Positions 15,789 through 24,105 of a DNA stretch of 64,000 nt are shown here, piece after piece (positions within the stretch are counted from its first letter, which is position 1; the number at the start of each line of letters is the position of its first letter). Location: contig NZ_JAMGSL010000018.1 in assembly GCF_025195125.1 (NCBI RefSeq), forward strand, positions 62,001 to 126,000, written 5' to 3'. Source of the DNA: Streptomyces sp. Je 1-79. GTDB taxonomy: Bacteria; Actinomycetota; Actinomycetes; Streptomycetales; Streptomycetaceae. The notes under the pieces are model-generated. The model searched no databases, had not been told where the DNA came from, and saw nothing but the letters and a program-made list of their open reading frames with translations. The translations under genes were made by a program, and so were the position numbers.

Positions 15789-17285
15789 ATGGACTCACTG
15801 AACTCCCTGATCGACGGCTTCGGTACGGCCCTCACCCCGATGAACCTGCTCTGGGCGGCCATCGGCGTGCTCCTCGGCACGGCCATCGGTGTCCTGCCCG
15901 GCATCGGCCCCGCCATGGCGGTCGCCCTGCTGCTCCCGGTGACGTACGGACTCGAACCGACCGGCGCCTTCATCATGTTCGCCGGCATCTACTACGGAGC
16001 GATGTTCGGCGGCTCCACCACCTCGATCCTCCTCAACACCCCGGGTGAGAGCGCGGCCGTCGTCGCCGCCCTGGAGGGCAACCCCATGGCCAAGGCGGGC
16101 CGCGGCGCACAGGCGCTCGCGGCCGCCGCCATCGGCCACTTCGCCGGAGGCATGGTCGGCACGCTCCTGCTCGTCGCGCTCGCCCCGACCGTCGCCGCGC
16201 TCGCGGTCGACATCGGCGCGCCCGACTACTTCGCCATCATGGTCCTCGCCTTCATCGCGGTGACCTCCGTCCTCGGCTCCTCCCGCATCCGCGGACTCGC
16301 CTCGCTCCTCATCGGCCTCACCCTCGGCCTGGTCGGCCTCGACCAGATGACCGGGCAGCAGCGCCTGACCTTCGGCTCGCTCCAGCTCGCCGACGGCATC
16401 GACGTCGTGATCGTCGCGGTCGGCCTCTTCGCGATCGGCGAGGCCCTGTGGGTCGCCGCCCATCTGCGCCGGAACGCGGGCGAGGCCATACCGGTCGGCC
16501 GGCCGTGGCTCGGCAGGGACGACGTGCGGCGCACCTGGAAGTCCTGGCTGCGCGGCCCCCTCATCGGCTTCCCGTTCGGCGCGATCCCGGCGGGCGGCGC
16601 CGAGATCCCGACCTTCCTCTCGTACGTCACCGAGAAGCGGCTCTCGAAGCACAAGGACCAGTTCGGCAAGGGCGCCATCGAGGGCGTCGCGGGACCCGAG
16701 TCCGCCGCCTCCGCCTCCGCGGCCGGGACGCTCGTCTCCATGCTGACCCTGGGCCTGCCGACGACCGCCGTCGCCGCCGTCATGCTGGCCGCCTTCCAGC
16801 AGTACGGCATCCAGCCGGGACCGCTGCTCTTCGAACGCGAACCCGACCTGGTCTGGGGCCTGATCGCCTCGCTCTTCGTCGGCATGGTCCTGCTGCTCGC
16901 GCTCAACCTGCCGCTCGCGCCCGTCTGGGCCAAGCTGCTCCGCATCCCGCGCCCGTACCTCTACGCCGGCATCCTCTTCTTCGCTGCCGTCGGCGCGTAC
17001 GCGGTCGGCGGCGAGGCGCTCGACCTCGTCATCCTGCTGATCATCGGCCTGATCGGCTTCGGCATGCGGCGCTACGGACTTCCCGTGCTGCCCGCCGTCA
17101 TCGGCGTCATCCTCGGCCCGGCCGCCGAACAGCAGCTGCGCCGCGCCCTGCAGATCAGTGACGGCTCGCTCACAGGGCTGGTCGACACGCCGTTCTCGGT
17201 GACCGTATACGCCGTCGTCGCCGTCCTCCTGGCCTGGCCCCTGCTGAGGAAGGTGATCGTTCGCCGCCGTAACGTGTCGGCATGA
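15789..17285 (+). CDS. tctA: Tripartite tricarboxylate transporter large membrane subunit TctA
   Basis: The 498-residue product is the transport channel of the TTT family, driven by an ion gradient. It has about 11-12 transmembrane helices. The family signature GVLPGIGPAMAVALLLPVTY lies near residue 35, and GGSTTSILLNTPGES near residue 75. The internal-repeat counterpart PFGAIPAGGAEIPTFLSY with GVAGPESAASASAAGTLVSM lies near residues 260-310. It is the last transport gene of tctCBA. Its stop overlaps the start of the GNAT gene (ATGA), so that gene is co-translated with the transporter. Confidence 0.95.
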   Translation: MDSLNSLIDGFGTALTPMNLLWAAIGVLLGTAIGVLPGIGPAMAVALLLPVTYGLEPTGAFIMFAGIYYGAMFGGSTTSILLNTPGESAAVVAALEGNPMAKAGRGAQALAAAAIGHFAGGMVGTLLLVALAPTVAALAVDIGAPDYFAIMVLAFIAVTSVLGSSRIRGLASLLIGLTLGLVGLDQMTGQQRLTFGSLQLADGIDVVIVAVGLFAIGEALWVAAHLRRNAGEAIPVGRPWLGRDDVRRTWKSWLRGPLIGFPFGAIPAGGAEIPTFLSYVTEKRLSKHKDQFGKGAIEGVAGPESAASASAAGTLVSMLTLGLPTTAVAAVMLAAFQQYGIQPGPLLFEREPDLVWGLIASLFVGMVLLLALNLPLAPVWAKLLRIPRPYLYAGILFFAAVGAYAVGGEALDLVILLIIGLIGFGMRRYGLPVLPAVIGVILGPAAEQQLRRALQISDGSLTGLVDTPFSVTVYAVVAVLLAWPLLRKVIVRRRNVSA

Positions 17286-17743
17286 CACAGGACATCCGGC
17301 TCGCGACGAGCACCGACGTGCCCCGGGTGAAGGCCGTGACCGACGCGGCCTATCACCACTACATCGAACGGATCGGCGTCGTGCCGGCCCCGATGGAGGC
17401 GGACCACGCGGCGGACGTCGCCGCGGGGAGGGTGTTCGTCGCCGGTGACCCGGTGGTCGGCCTCGTGGTCCTCAGGACCGAGGCCGACCACCTGTATCTC
17501 GACAACATCGCCGTCCACCCCGACGCGCAGGGCACGGGCCTCGGCCGCCGTCTCCTCGCCTTCGTGGAGTCCCGCGCCCGCGCACTCGGCCTCCCCGAGG
17601 TCCGGCTGCTGACCAACGCGATGATGTGGGAGAACCAGAAGCTGTACGAGCGGTACGGCTACGAGGTCGTCGAGCGCCGACGGAACGGACCGTACGACCG
17701 TATTCATTACCGCAAGCCCCTCAACTCGCCCCCGATTGGGTGA
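17282..17743 (+). CDS. GNAT acetyltransferase coupled to tctA
   Basis: The 153-residue product is a single GNAT domain. Strand 4 (HLYLDNIAVHPDAQG) leads into the acetyl-CoA loop QGTGLGRRLLAFVE, and the ending MMWENQKLYERYGYEVVERR is typical. It transfers an acetyl group from acetyl-CoA to an unknown amine. The ATGA overlap with tctA makes it the fourth gene of the transport operon. It may act on the imported compound, or the coupling may only reflect shared expression. Confidence 0.88.
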   Translation: MTQDIRLATSTDVPRVKAVTDAAYHHYIERIGVVPAPMEADHAADVAAGRVFVAGDPVVGLVVLRTEADHLYLDNIAVHPDAQGTGLGRRLLAFVESRARALGLPEVRLLTNAMMWENQKLYERYGYEVVERRRNGPYDRIHYRKPLNSPPIG

Positions 17744-17816
17744 GTTTCGGACACCTCGCGGCTTGATCCGATATCCCTGGCGGGCGAAACACCCCCACCC
17801 CGAAGGGATCTCCCCC

Positions 17817-18230
17817 ATGCGCTTCCGTCTCGCCCTCGCCCTCGGCTCGCTGCTGGCCGCCGCCGCGGCGGGTGCCGCCCACGCGGGCCCCGCCGACGGC
17901 CTCTCCGTCGACGCGTACGGGACCGTCGCCACCGACGGCACGGTCACGCTCTCCGGCACCTACCGCTGCCTCGACGACAGCGCCGGCCCGGTCCTCGTCA
18001 GCAGCACGCTCGTCCAGGGTGACCGGTCCACCGGAATCGGCGGCACCCGGGCCGTCTGCGACGGCCGGGTGCGCGACTGGTCCCACTCGGCCGTCGTGAA
18101 GGAACCCGCCTACCGGGCGGGCGCGGCCCATGTCGAGGCGACCCTGATGCAGCTCACGCCCGACGGCCCGCTGGGCACGCCCATGCCCGGCTTCCTCGCC
18201 ACCCGGGCCGCGGCCGTGACCCTGAGGTAG
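17817..18230 (+). CDS. Secreted DUF6299-type protein
   Basis: The 137-residue precursor starts with a signal peptide (MRFRLALALGSLLAAAAAGA, cleaved after Ala-His-Ala). The mature part is a small beta-rich domain with two cysteines (YRCLDD and VCDGR) that probably form a disulfide. A conserved beginning about giving a virtue of cost (SVDAYGTVATDGTVTLSGTY) matches the DUF6299 proteins I remember from Streptomyces. ATG at 17817 follows AAGGGA. The gene is monocistronic, and its function is unknown. Confidence 0.75.
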   Translation: MRFRLALALGSLLAAAAAGAAHAGPADGLSVDAYGTVATDGTVTLSGTYRCLDDSAGPVLVSSTLVQGDRSTGIGGTRAVCDGRVRDWSHSAVVKEPAYRAGAAHVEATLMQLTPDGPLGTPMPGFLATRAAAVTLR

Positions 18231-18251
18231 GGGACCGGGCAGGGGCGGGGC

Positions 18252-18731
18252 TCAGCCGAGCAGCGCCCTCAGGCCCGTACGGCCGAGGAGTTCGAGCTCG
18301 TCGAGGGCGTCGACGGCGTGGCCGGCCGCCTCCGGATCGGAGGCGGCCAGGCCGCTCGCCTGGAACTCGTCCTCGTCCAGCCGCAGCACCTCGCTGCCGT
18401 CCGCCGACACCCACAGGTCCAGGTCCAGGTCCTCGACCACGACCTCGGCGCCGTCGATCCCGGCCGGGCGGGTGACGTCGCAGTACCAGCCCTTGAGCGT
18501 CCCGTCCGAGGACCGGACCTCCTTGACCGCGTACCAGCGGTCACGCCAGTAGTGCTCGACGAAGACGTCACCCGGCTCGAACCGTACGAAGCCGAAGTCC
18601 CGCACCCCCTCGGCCGCCCACGGGGCGCGGACCGTCAGCCGGGTGCCGTCGTCGGCGAGGACCTCGGCGGGGTAGCGGATCTTCGTCCGCCCCGCCTTCA
18701 CGAGCACGACCTCAACCGAGCGTGCGGGCAT
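18252..18731 (-). CDS. DUF402 domain protein
   Basis: The 159-residue product matches the DUF402 family by the stretch VEHYWRDRWYAVKEVRSSDG, GWYCDVTRPAGIDG and the acidic DLDLDLWVSADGSEVLRLDEDEF, which probably binds a divalent metal. Archaeal and bacterial relatives include the ribonuclease FAU-1 C-terminal domain and nucleoside di/triphosphate phosphatases. Which activity this one has is unknown. ATG at 18731 lies 19 bases inside the end of the upstream acetyltransferase gene, so the two leftward genes overlap by 20 bases and are probably cotranscribed. Confidence 0.85.
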   Translation of the reverse strand: MPARSVEVVLVKAGRTKIRYPAEVLADDGTRLTVRAPWAAEGVRDFGFVRFEPGDVFVEHYWRDRWYAVKEVRSSDGTLKGWYCDVTRPAGIDGAEVVVEDLDLDLWVSADGSEVLRLDEDEFQASGLAASDPEAAGHAVDALDELELLGRTGLRALLG

Positions 18732-19632
18732 GACGTACCTCCGTCGCGCAGACCTCGTAACCGAACCACTTGTTGATCGCCAGCATCGGTCCGTTGCCGG
18801 CGTCGTTCCCGGTGAACGCCTCCGTGCAGCCGGCCGCCCGTGCCCGGTGCAGGGAGTGGTTCTTGGCGAGCTTGGCAAGACCGCGGCCCCGGAAGGCCGG
18901 GTCGGTGCCGGTCATCCCGGAGTTGTACCGCCCCTGCCCGTCGGTCTGCGCGGCGCTGAAGGCGGCGGGGCGGCCGTCGACGACCGCGACGACGGTCAGC
19001 TCCGCGTCGAACAGCGGATGGTTCCACGTGGTCGCCAGCCAGTGCTCGTAGTCCGTCATCTCCATGCCGACGTCGCTGGGCTCGTCCGCCGTGGTCAGCG
19101 CGTCGAGCACGAAGAGCGGACGGGGATCGGCGGCGAACTCGGCGGCGGGCCGCAGCTCGACACCGGCAGGCGGCTCCTGGAGCGGTGGCAGGTCGGCGGA
19201 GGCGAGGTCCAGACGGAGGAAGTGCGCGGAACGGCGGGCGGCGTACCCGTGCCGCTCGGCGAAGGCGCGGAACCCGGGCTCGTCCAGCACCCAGCTGTAG
19301 AGCGTGGTCGCCCCGCACTCCGCGAGGTGCTCCTCGGAGGCCCGCAGCAGCAGCGTGCCGGCACCGAGGCCCCGCTTCTCCGGGTGGACGTAGACGTTGA
19401 CCGAGCCCACCCCGGGCTCGGGCGCGTCGTGCGCGATGCGGAGCTGGGAGGTGCCGACGACCTCCCCGTCGATCTCGGCGACCAGCGGACGGGCGTGCGC
19501 ATCGGGATGGGCGTGAGCCCAGTCGAAGGCCACCTGTGCGCCGCTCGCGAGCATGTAGGGCAGGGCGGCGCGCCGGACACGGGCGAACGCCTCGGCGTCC
19601 TCGGGGCGTACATCACGGACGATCACAGTCAT
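18712..19632 (-). CDS. Tandem GNAT acetyltransferase
   Basis: The 306-residue product contains two GNAT domains. The N-terminal one (about 1-150) has the acetyl-CoA loop VHPEKRGLGAGTLLLRASEEHLA. The C-terminal one (about 150-306) has GTDPAFRGRGLAKLAKNHSLHRAR followed by NDAGNGPMLAINKWFGYEV, an ending shared with mycothiol-synthase-like double GNATs. It is probably a small-molecule acetyltransferase. The start at 19632 is divergent from the GntR gene with 80 bases between, so they may share regulatory DNA. Confidence 0.87.
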   Translation of the reverse strand: MTVIVRDVRPEDAEAFARVRRAALPYMLASGAQVAFDWAHAHPDAHARPLVAEIDGEVVGTSQLRIAHDAPEPGVGSVNVYVHPEKRGLGAGTLLLRASEEHLAECGATTLYSWVLDEPGFRAFAERHGYAARRSAHFLRLDLASADLPPLQEPPAGVELRPAAEFAADPRPLFVLDALTTADEPSDVGMEMTDYEHWLATTWNHPLFDAELTVVAVVDGRPAAFSAAQTDGQGRYNSGMTGTDPAFRGRGLAKLAKNHSLHRARAAGCTEAFTGNDAGNGPMLAINKWFGYEVCATEVRHARTLG

Positions 19633-19711
19633 GGTGTCGCACGCTATGCGGGGGAGCCGGCCGGCCGCCTCCTATTTTCGACGGCGGCGGGAGGCGGGCA
19701 GAATCAGGCCC

Positions 19712-20086
19712 GTGACATTGCGAATCACCGTGGACACGGACTCGTCGACCGCCCCGTACGAACAACTGCGCGCCCAGATCGCCAAGCGGGCCCGCTCCGG
19801 CGCCCTCCCGGTCGGCTACAAGCTTCCGACCGTACGCGGCCTGGCGGAGGAACTGGGCCTCGCGGCGAACACGGTCGCCAAGGCGTACAAGTCGCTGGAG
19901 GCGGACGGCGTCATCGAGACGCGGGGCCGCAACGGCACGTTCGTCGCGGCGGCGGGCGACGCGGCGGAGCGCCTGGCGGCGACCGCGGCGGCGGCGTACG
20001 CGGGAGAGGCGAGGCGGTTGGGCCTGAGCCGCGAGGCGGCGTCGGCGGCGGTGACGGACGCCTTGCGGGCGGCGTACGGAAGCTGA
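19712..20086 (+). CDS. GntR-family regulator, YtrA type
   Basis: The 124-residue product has a GntR winged-helix domain (APYEQLRAQIAKRARSGAL, KLPTVRGLAEELGLAANTVAKAY, then a DGVIETRGRNGTFV wing). Only a short C-terminal helix pair follows, which is the YtrA subfamily architecture. Such proteins commonly repress their own operon and nearby transporter genes. GTG at 19712 was chosen because the conserved TLRITVDTDSSTAPYEQL start follows at once. It faces the tandem acetyltransferase gene, its most likely local target. A perfect hairpin terminator follows. Confidence 0.88.
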   Translation: MTLRITVDTDSSTAPYEQLRAQIAKRARSGALPVGYKLPTVRGLAEELGLAANTVAKAYKSLEADGVIETRGRNGTFVAAAGDAAERLAATAAAAYAGEARRLGLSREAASAAVTDALRAAYGS

Positions 20087-20125
20087 CCGAAGACCCCGGG
20101 AGGCGGGCCCCTACAGGTAGGGGAC

Positions 20126-20165
20126 GGGCCCGCGTCCGGGGGTGCGGGACCCCGGACGCGGGCCC
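20126..20165. terminator. Bidirectional terminator between GntR and AAA ATPase genes
   Basis: A perfect 16-bp stem (GGGCCCGCGTCCGGGG with CCCCGGACGCGGGCCC) closes an 8-base loop. It lies between convergent genes and can stop transcription from both sides. Partial copies of the same sequence (GCCCGCGTCCGGGGTGCGGG) continue into the 3' end of the AAA gene at about 20225-20244. Confidence 0.85.
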
Positions 20166-20210
20166 CTACGGGTGCAGGTGCGGGCTCCTACGGGTACAGG
20201 CGCAGGCCCC

Positions 20211-21329
20211 CTACAGGTACAGGCCCGCGTCCGGGGTGCGGGATTCCGGGATGCCCGCCGGGGACGTGCCGCGGCGCAGGGCGTACAGCTCGGCCAGTGT
20301 CGCGCCGTCGCGGCCCACGCCCTCCTCCCGGCCCAGCCACCCCACGGACTCGTTCCGCGTCAGCCCGCCCACCTCGATCCGCGCCAGGCACCGGCCCGGC
20401 CGGACCACCGCCGGGTGGAGCCGCTCCAGGTCCTCGTTGGTCGTGACGCCGACGAGGACGTTCCGGCCCTGGCCGAGCAGCCCGTCCGTGAGGTTCAGCA
20501 GCCGGGAGAGCGCCTGCCCCGCCGTGTGCTTCGCCTCGCCGCGGATCAGCTCGTCGCAGTCCTCCAGGAGCAGCAGTCGCCAGCGGCCCTTCGCCGTGCC
20601 CTCGTCCTCGCCGATCGCGATGTCCATCAGATAGCCGACGTCGTTGAAGAGCCGCTCCGGGTCCAGGACGCAGTCCACCTGGCACCAGTCGCGCCAGGAG
20701 CGGGCGAGGGTGCGCAGCGCCGAGGTCTTGCCCGTCCCCGGCGGCCCGTGGAGCAGCAGCAGCCGGCCCGCGATGTCGTCCGGGGTGACCTTCATCAGCC
20801 GGTCCATCGCGTCGGCGACCGGCGCCGTGTAGTTGGGCCGGATCTCCTCCCACGTCCCCGCGCTGATCTGCCGGGTCGTGCGGTGCGGGCCGCGCCGGGG
20901 CGACACGTACCAGAACCCCATCGTCACGTTCTCCGGCTGCGGTTCGGGTTCGTCCTTCGCCCCGTCCGTCGCCTCCTTGAGGATCCGCTCCGCCAGCTCG
21001 GGCGCCGTCGCGGTGACCGTGACGTCCGCGCCCCTGTTCCAGCGGGAGATCAGCAGCGTCCAGCCCGCTCCCTCGGCGAGCATGGCGGACCGGTCGTCGT
21101 CCTTGGCCGCGCGCAGCACCTTCGCCCCGGCCGGAAGGAGCGTCGCGGCGGGCTTCACCCGGTCCAGGGTGGTGCTCTGCGCGTGGGGCTGCTCGCCCGT
21201 CGTGAAACGGCCGAGGAAGAGCGCGTCGATGACGTCGGACGGCGAGTCGCTGTCGTCGACGTTGAGTCGGATGGGCAGCGCCCGTTGTGGTTCGGACGGC
21301 GTGGACCCCTCGGATGGCGTGGCAGACAT
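20211..21329 (-). CDS. DUF5925 plus AAA ATPase
   Basis: The 372-residue product starts with a domain typical of Streptomyces DUF5925 proteins (ALPIRLNVDDSDSPSDVIDA) up to about residue 120. An AAA ATPase core follows, with the Walker A motif HGPPGTGKTS, the Walker B motif LLLLEDCDEL, a sensor-1 segment NVLVGVTTNED and an arginine finger candidate in RPGRCLARIE. It probably remodels a protein or complex using ATP; no partner is encoded beside it. The start at 21329 (MSATPSEG) is uncertain, with another ATG 9 bases upstream. The last residues are encoded by sequence repeated in the adjacent terminator region, so the C-terminal tail may be recently altered. Confidence 0.85.
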   Translation of the reverse strand: MSATPSEGSTPSEPQRALPIRLNVDDSDSPSDVIDALFLGRFTTGEQPHAQSTTLDRVKPAATLLPAGAKVLRAAKDDDRSAMLAEGAGWTLLISRWNRGADVTVTATAPELAERILKEATDGAKDEPEPQPENVTMGFWYVSPRRGPHRTTRQISAGTWEEIRPNYTAPVADAMDRLMKVTPDDIAGRLLLLHGPPGTGKTSALRTLARSWRDWCQVDCVLDPERLFNDVGYLMDIAIGEDEGTAKGRWRLLLLEDCDELIRGEAKHTAGQALSRLLNLTDGLLGQGRNVLVGVTTNEDLERLHPAVVRPGRCLARIEVGGLTRNESVGWLGREEGVGRDGATLAELYALRRGTSPAGIPESRTPDAGLYL

Positions 21330-21383
21330 GGCGAACATGATCCGGCAACCGGGCATTTCGCGCACGGTGTTTTGAACGGGACT

Positions 21384-21411
21384 ATCCGGGGGCCCGTCAC
21401 GGCCCCCGGAT
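21384..21411. terminator. Hairpin after the glycosyltransferase-deacetylase operon
   Basis: An 11-bp perfect stem (ATCCGGGGGCC/GGCCCCCGGAT) with a 6-base loop starts 3 bases beyond the deacetylase stop on the leftward strand. It should end the three-gene operon before the AAA gene. Confidence 0.75.
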
Positions 21412-21413
21412 CC

Positions 21414-22211
21414 TCAGAGCCCGTACCTCCCGGCGGCCCGCAGCGCCCCGCGGGCCCGGCGCACCATCGCGTAGCCCTTGGTCAGGACCCGGTCCGCGGC
21501 GAACGTGCGGCCGATCGCCCGTCCCTCGACGAGCCGTTCGAACTCCTCGATGCCGGTGGACCGCCGTACCGTCAGCCGCTCCAGCGCGTACGGTCCCTGC
21601 CGGCGCCGCGCCGTCGCGTTGCCCACCGCGAGCGCCTGGGCGTAGCCGGCCGCCCGGACCGTCCGGCGGACACGGCGGTCGGAGTACCCGTACGGATAGG
21701 CGAAGGAGACCGGGGCGCGGCCCAGTTCCTCGCGGACGACCTCCTTGCAGCGCAGGCTCTCGTACCAGAGCCTCCGCTCGTCGACCTGGTCGAGCTGCGG
21801 ATGGGTGTGGGTGTGCCCGCCGATCTCCGTACCCCCGGCGGCGAGTTCGCGGACCTGGTCCCAGTCCAGCATGGTGTCCGGGGCCCCGCCCTCGTCGTGC
21901 GCCCCCCGCAGCCAGCCCGTGGAGACGAACAGCGTCGACGGGAAGCCGTGCTTGGCGAGCACCGGCAGCGCGTGCCGGTGCACCCCCTCGTAGCCGTCGT
22001 CGAAGGTGATCAGGACCGGGCGCGCGGGCAGGACCCCGCCCGTGCGCCAGGCCTGGGCAAGCTCGGCCGTGGTGAGCGCCGTGAATCCGCGGTCGGCCAC
22101 GACCGCCATCTGCGCGGCGAACGCCTCGGGGGAGACGGACAGCCGCCGGGTGGCGGAAGCGGGCTCGTGTCCCACCGCGTGGTACATCAGGATCGGTACG
22201 GGTGCGTTCAC
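21414..22211 (-). CDS. Polysaccharide deacetylase (NodB homology)
   Basis: The 265-residue product has the CE4/NodB fold. Motif 1 ITFDDGYEG holds the catalytic Asp and a metal Asp, motif 2 GGHTHTHPQL holds the two metal His residues, and FAYPYGYSD is motif 3. It removes N- or O-acetyl groups from a polysaccharide. No obvious signal peptide is present, so it either acts on cytoplasmic or lipid-linked precursors or leaves by another route. GTG at 22211 overlaps the stop of the upstream glycosyltransferase (GTGA). It is the last gene of a coupled glycosyltransferase-glycosyltransferase-deacetylase operon. Confidence 0.92.
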   Translation of the reverse strand: MNAPVPILMYHAVGHEPASATRRLSVSPEAFAAQMAVVADRGFTALTTAELAQAWRTGGVLPARPVLITFDDGYEGVHRHALPVLAKHGFPSTLFVSTGWLRGAHDEGGAPDTMLDWDQVRELAAGGTEIGGHTHTHPQLDQVDERRLWYESLRCKEVVREELGRAPVSFAYPYGYSDRRVRRTVRAAGYAQALAVGNATARRRQGPYALERLTVRRSTGIEEFERLVEGRAIGRTFAADRVLTKGYAMVRRARGALRAAGRYGL

Positions 22212-23281
22212 GCGGCCACCCCCGGAACGTCCGCGGCCTCCGGCGCCGTGGTCGTCCGCGTCGAGGCGTCCGACCAGCGGGGGATCGGGCCCGAGGAGAA
22301 CGTCGCCCCGCCGCCGCGCGCCCGCAGCGCCCCCCGTACGTATCCGCCGGCCGCCACCGCCACGCCCGCCACGATCGCGCCCGCCCGGCCCGCGCCGCCC
22401 GGGCGTCCGAGCAGCGCGTCGCGCAGGCCGCGGGCGACGCCGGCCGGCAGCACCCGGGTGGTGTACCGCCGTTCCGACTCCAGCCCCCTGCTCGCGCCGA
22501 CGCTCCGTGACACGAGCGCCTTGGAGAGCCCTTCGGCGTACGTCCGGGTACGGAAGTAGCCGAAGCGCTCGCGGGCGGCCGGGACCCTGTGGTGGATGAC
22601 GGACCGGTCGTCGATCAACAGGACCGCCTCGGGGAGGGCCCGGGAGAGCCGGATGCACAGCTCGGTCTCCTCGCAGCCGAGCGGGCGTCGGTCGCCGTCG
22701 CGCCCGATGCCGGTGGCGAAGCCGCCCGACGCGTCGAAGGCCGTACGGCGGAAGGAGGCGTTGCCGCCCAGCACGTTGCGTACCCGGACCCGCCCCGGCG
22801 GCAGGCCGCGGTACGTACAGCCGACGACCCAGTCGAACTCCTCGGGGAACCAGTCGGGCCGCCGGCCCGACGCCCAGGCGGGCACGGTGCGCCCGCCCAC
22901 CGCCATGACACGGGGGTCGTCGTACGCCTCGGAGAAGTACCGCAGCCAGTCCCGCTCGGCCACGGCGTCGTCGTCGAGGAAGGCGACGAACTCGCCGCGG
23001 GCCGCGGCGATCCCGGTGTTGCGTCCGGAGGAGAGGCCGCGGGGGCCCGCGTTGGCGAGCACCCGCACCTCCGCCGCGTGTGCGTCGTGCGCGGTCTCCG
23101 CGTCCTCGACGGAGAACCGCTCGGCCAGCCGGACCAGGAGCCGCTCGTTGTGGTCGACCACGAGCAGGATCTCCCGGGCCGGATGCGACTGGTCCCGTAC
23201 GGAGTCGACCGCCGCGAGGATGTCCTCCCAGCGCTCCTCCGTGTAGACGCAGATCACCACGGAGAACCCCCGGTCACTCAA
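22208..23281 (-). CDS. GT2 glycosyltransferase
   Basis: The 357-residue product is a family 2 glycosyltransferase with the nucleotide-binding start FSVVICVYTEERWEDILAAV, the DxD-like motif FLDDDAVAERDW, and the acceptor-side motif GCEETELCIRLSR. A hydrophobic stretch near residue 310 (AGAIVAGVAVAAGGYV) could attach it to the membrane. I read the start as TTG at 23281 because it overlaps the upstream stop (TTGA) and follows GGGGGAG 5 bases upstream; no in-frame ATG or GTG precedes the conserved fold closely. It probably adds a sugar to a cell-surface glycan. Confidence 0.88.
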   Translation of the reverse strand: MSDRGFSVVICVYTEERWEDILAAVDSVRDQSHPAREILLVVDHNERLLVRLAERFSVEDAETAHDAHAAEVRVLANAGPRGLSSGRNTGIAAARGEFVAFLDDDAVAERDWLRYFSEAYDDPRVMAVGGRTVPAWASGRRPDWFPEEFDWVVGCTYRGLPPGRVRVRNVLGGNASFRRTAFDASGGFATGIGRDGDRRPLGCEETELCIRLSRALPEAVLLIDDRSVIHHRVPAARERFGYFRTRTYAEGLSKALVSRSVGASRGLESERRYTTRVLPAGVARGLRDALLGRPGGAGRAGAIVAGVAVAAGGYVRGALRARGGGATFSSGPIPRWSDASTRTTTAPEAADVPGVAA

Positions 23282-24105
23282 GACGTCTCCCCCCGGGGGA
23301 CGTTGACCGAGAAGGCGGTGGGGCGGCGGCGCGCCGCGCGTCTCACGCCCTTCTCCCTGAGGATGACCTTCAGGACCCGGATGCCGTCGCGCACGGCGTT
23401 GAGGTTGCTGACGCCGTGGATGCGCAGGTACTCGTGGCTGGGCACCTCCTGGACCTTGAGGCCGGCCTTGACGACCCGGATGTTGATCAGGGTCTCGATC
23501 TCGAAGCCGGTGCAGTCCAGGGTGACCTTGTCGAGGCAGTGGCGCCAGAAGGCGTTGTAGCCGTAGCAGAGGTCGGTGTAGCGGGCGCCGAACTTGCGGT
23601 TGACCAGGGCGCACAGCGCCCAGTTGCCGAGCCGGCGGACGGGTGTCATGTCGTCCGTGCCGCCGCCGTTGGCGAAGCGGGAGCCCTTGGCGAAGTCGGC
23701 GCCGCCGACGAGGGCCGAGACGTAGGAGACGATCTCCTGGCCGTCGGCGGAGCCGTCCGCGTCGACCATCACGATGATGTCGCCGGTGCAGGCGGCGAAT
23801 CCGCTGATGAGCGCGTCGCCCTTGCCCTTTCCGACCTGCTTGACGACCTTGACGTCGGGCCGGAGTTCACGCGCCACGAGGACGGTGTCGTCGGTGGAGT
23901 TTCCGTCGACGAGAACGACTTCGTGGATCCAGTCCGGCAGCGACTTGAAGACGTACGGAAGGTTTTCCGCCTCGTTCATCGCGGGGATGACGACACTCAC
24001 CGGCGGCGTGATCGCCAAATGCGAGGTGATCGCCTTGTATTGGGCTGCTATTCGGCTCCGGTCCACTGCCTCGTGGCCGACGGCCGGGCGCAGGAATGAG
24101 CTCAT
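23278..24105 (-). CDS. GT2 glycosyltransferase, dolichyl-phosphate-mannose/glucose synthase-like
   Basis: The 275-residue product has the GT2 fold with VSVVIPAMNEAENLPYVF, the substrate motif VVLVDGNSTDDT and the DxD motif MVDADGSADG. The later stretch NAFWRHCLDKVTLDCTGFEIE is typical of synthases that load a sugar on polyprenyl phosphate. It has no large transmembrane domain. It is the first gene of the leftward three-gene operon, preceded by a 600-base gene-free region. It likely provides the lipid-linked sugar used by the second transferase. Confidence 0.9.
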   Translation of the reverse strand: MSSFLRPAVGHEAVDRSRIAAQYKAITSHLAITPPVSVVIPAMNEAENLPYVFKSLPDWIHEVVLVDGNSTDDTVLVARELRPDVKVVKQVGKGKGDALISGFAACTGDIIVMVDADGSADGQEIVSYVSALVGGADFAKGSRFANGGGTDDMTPVRRLGNWALCALVNRKFGARYTDLCYGYNAFWRHCLDKVTLDCTGFEIETLINIRVVKAGLKVQEVPSHEYLRIHGVSNLNAVRDGIRVLKVILREKGVRRAARRRPTAFSVNVPRGETS

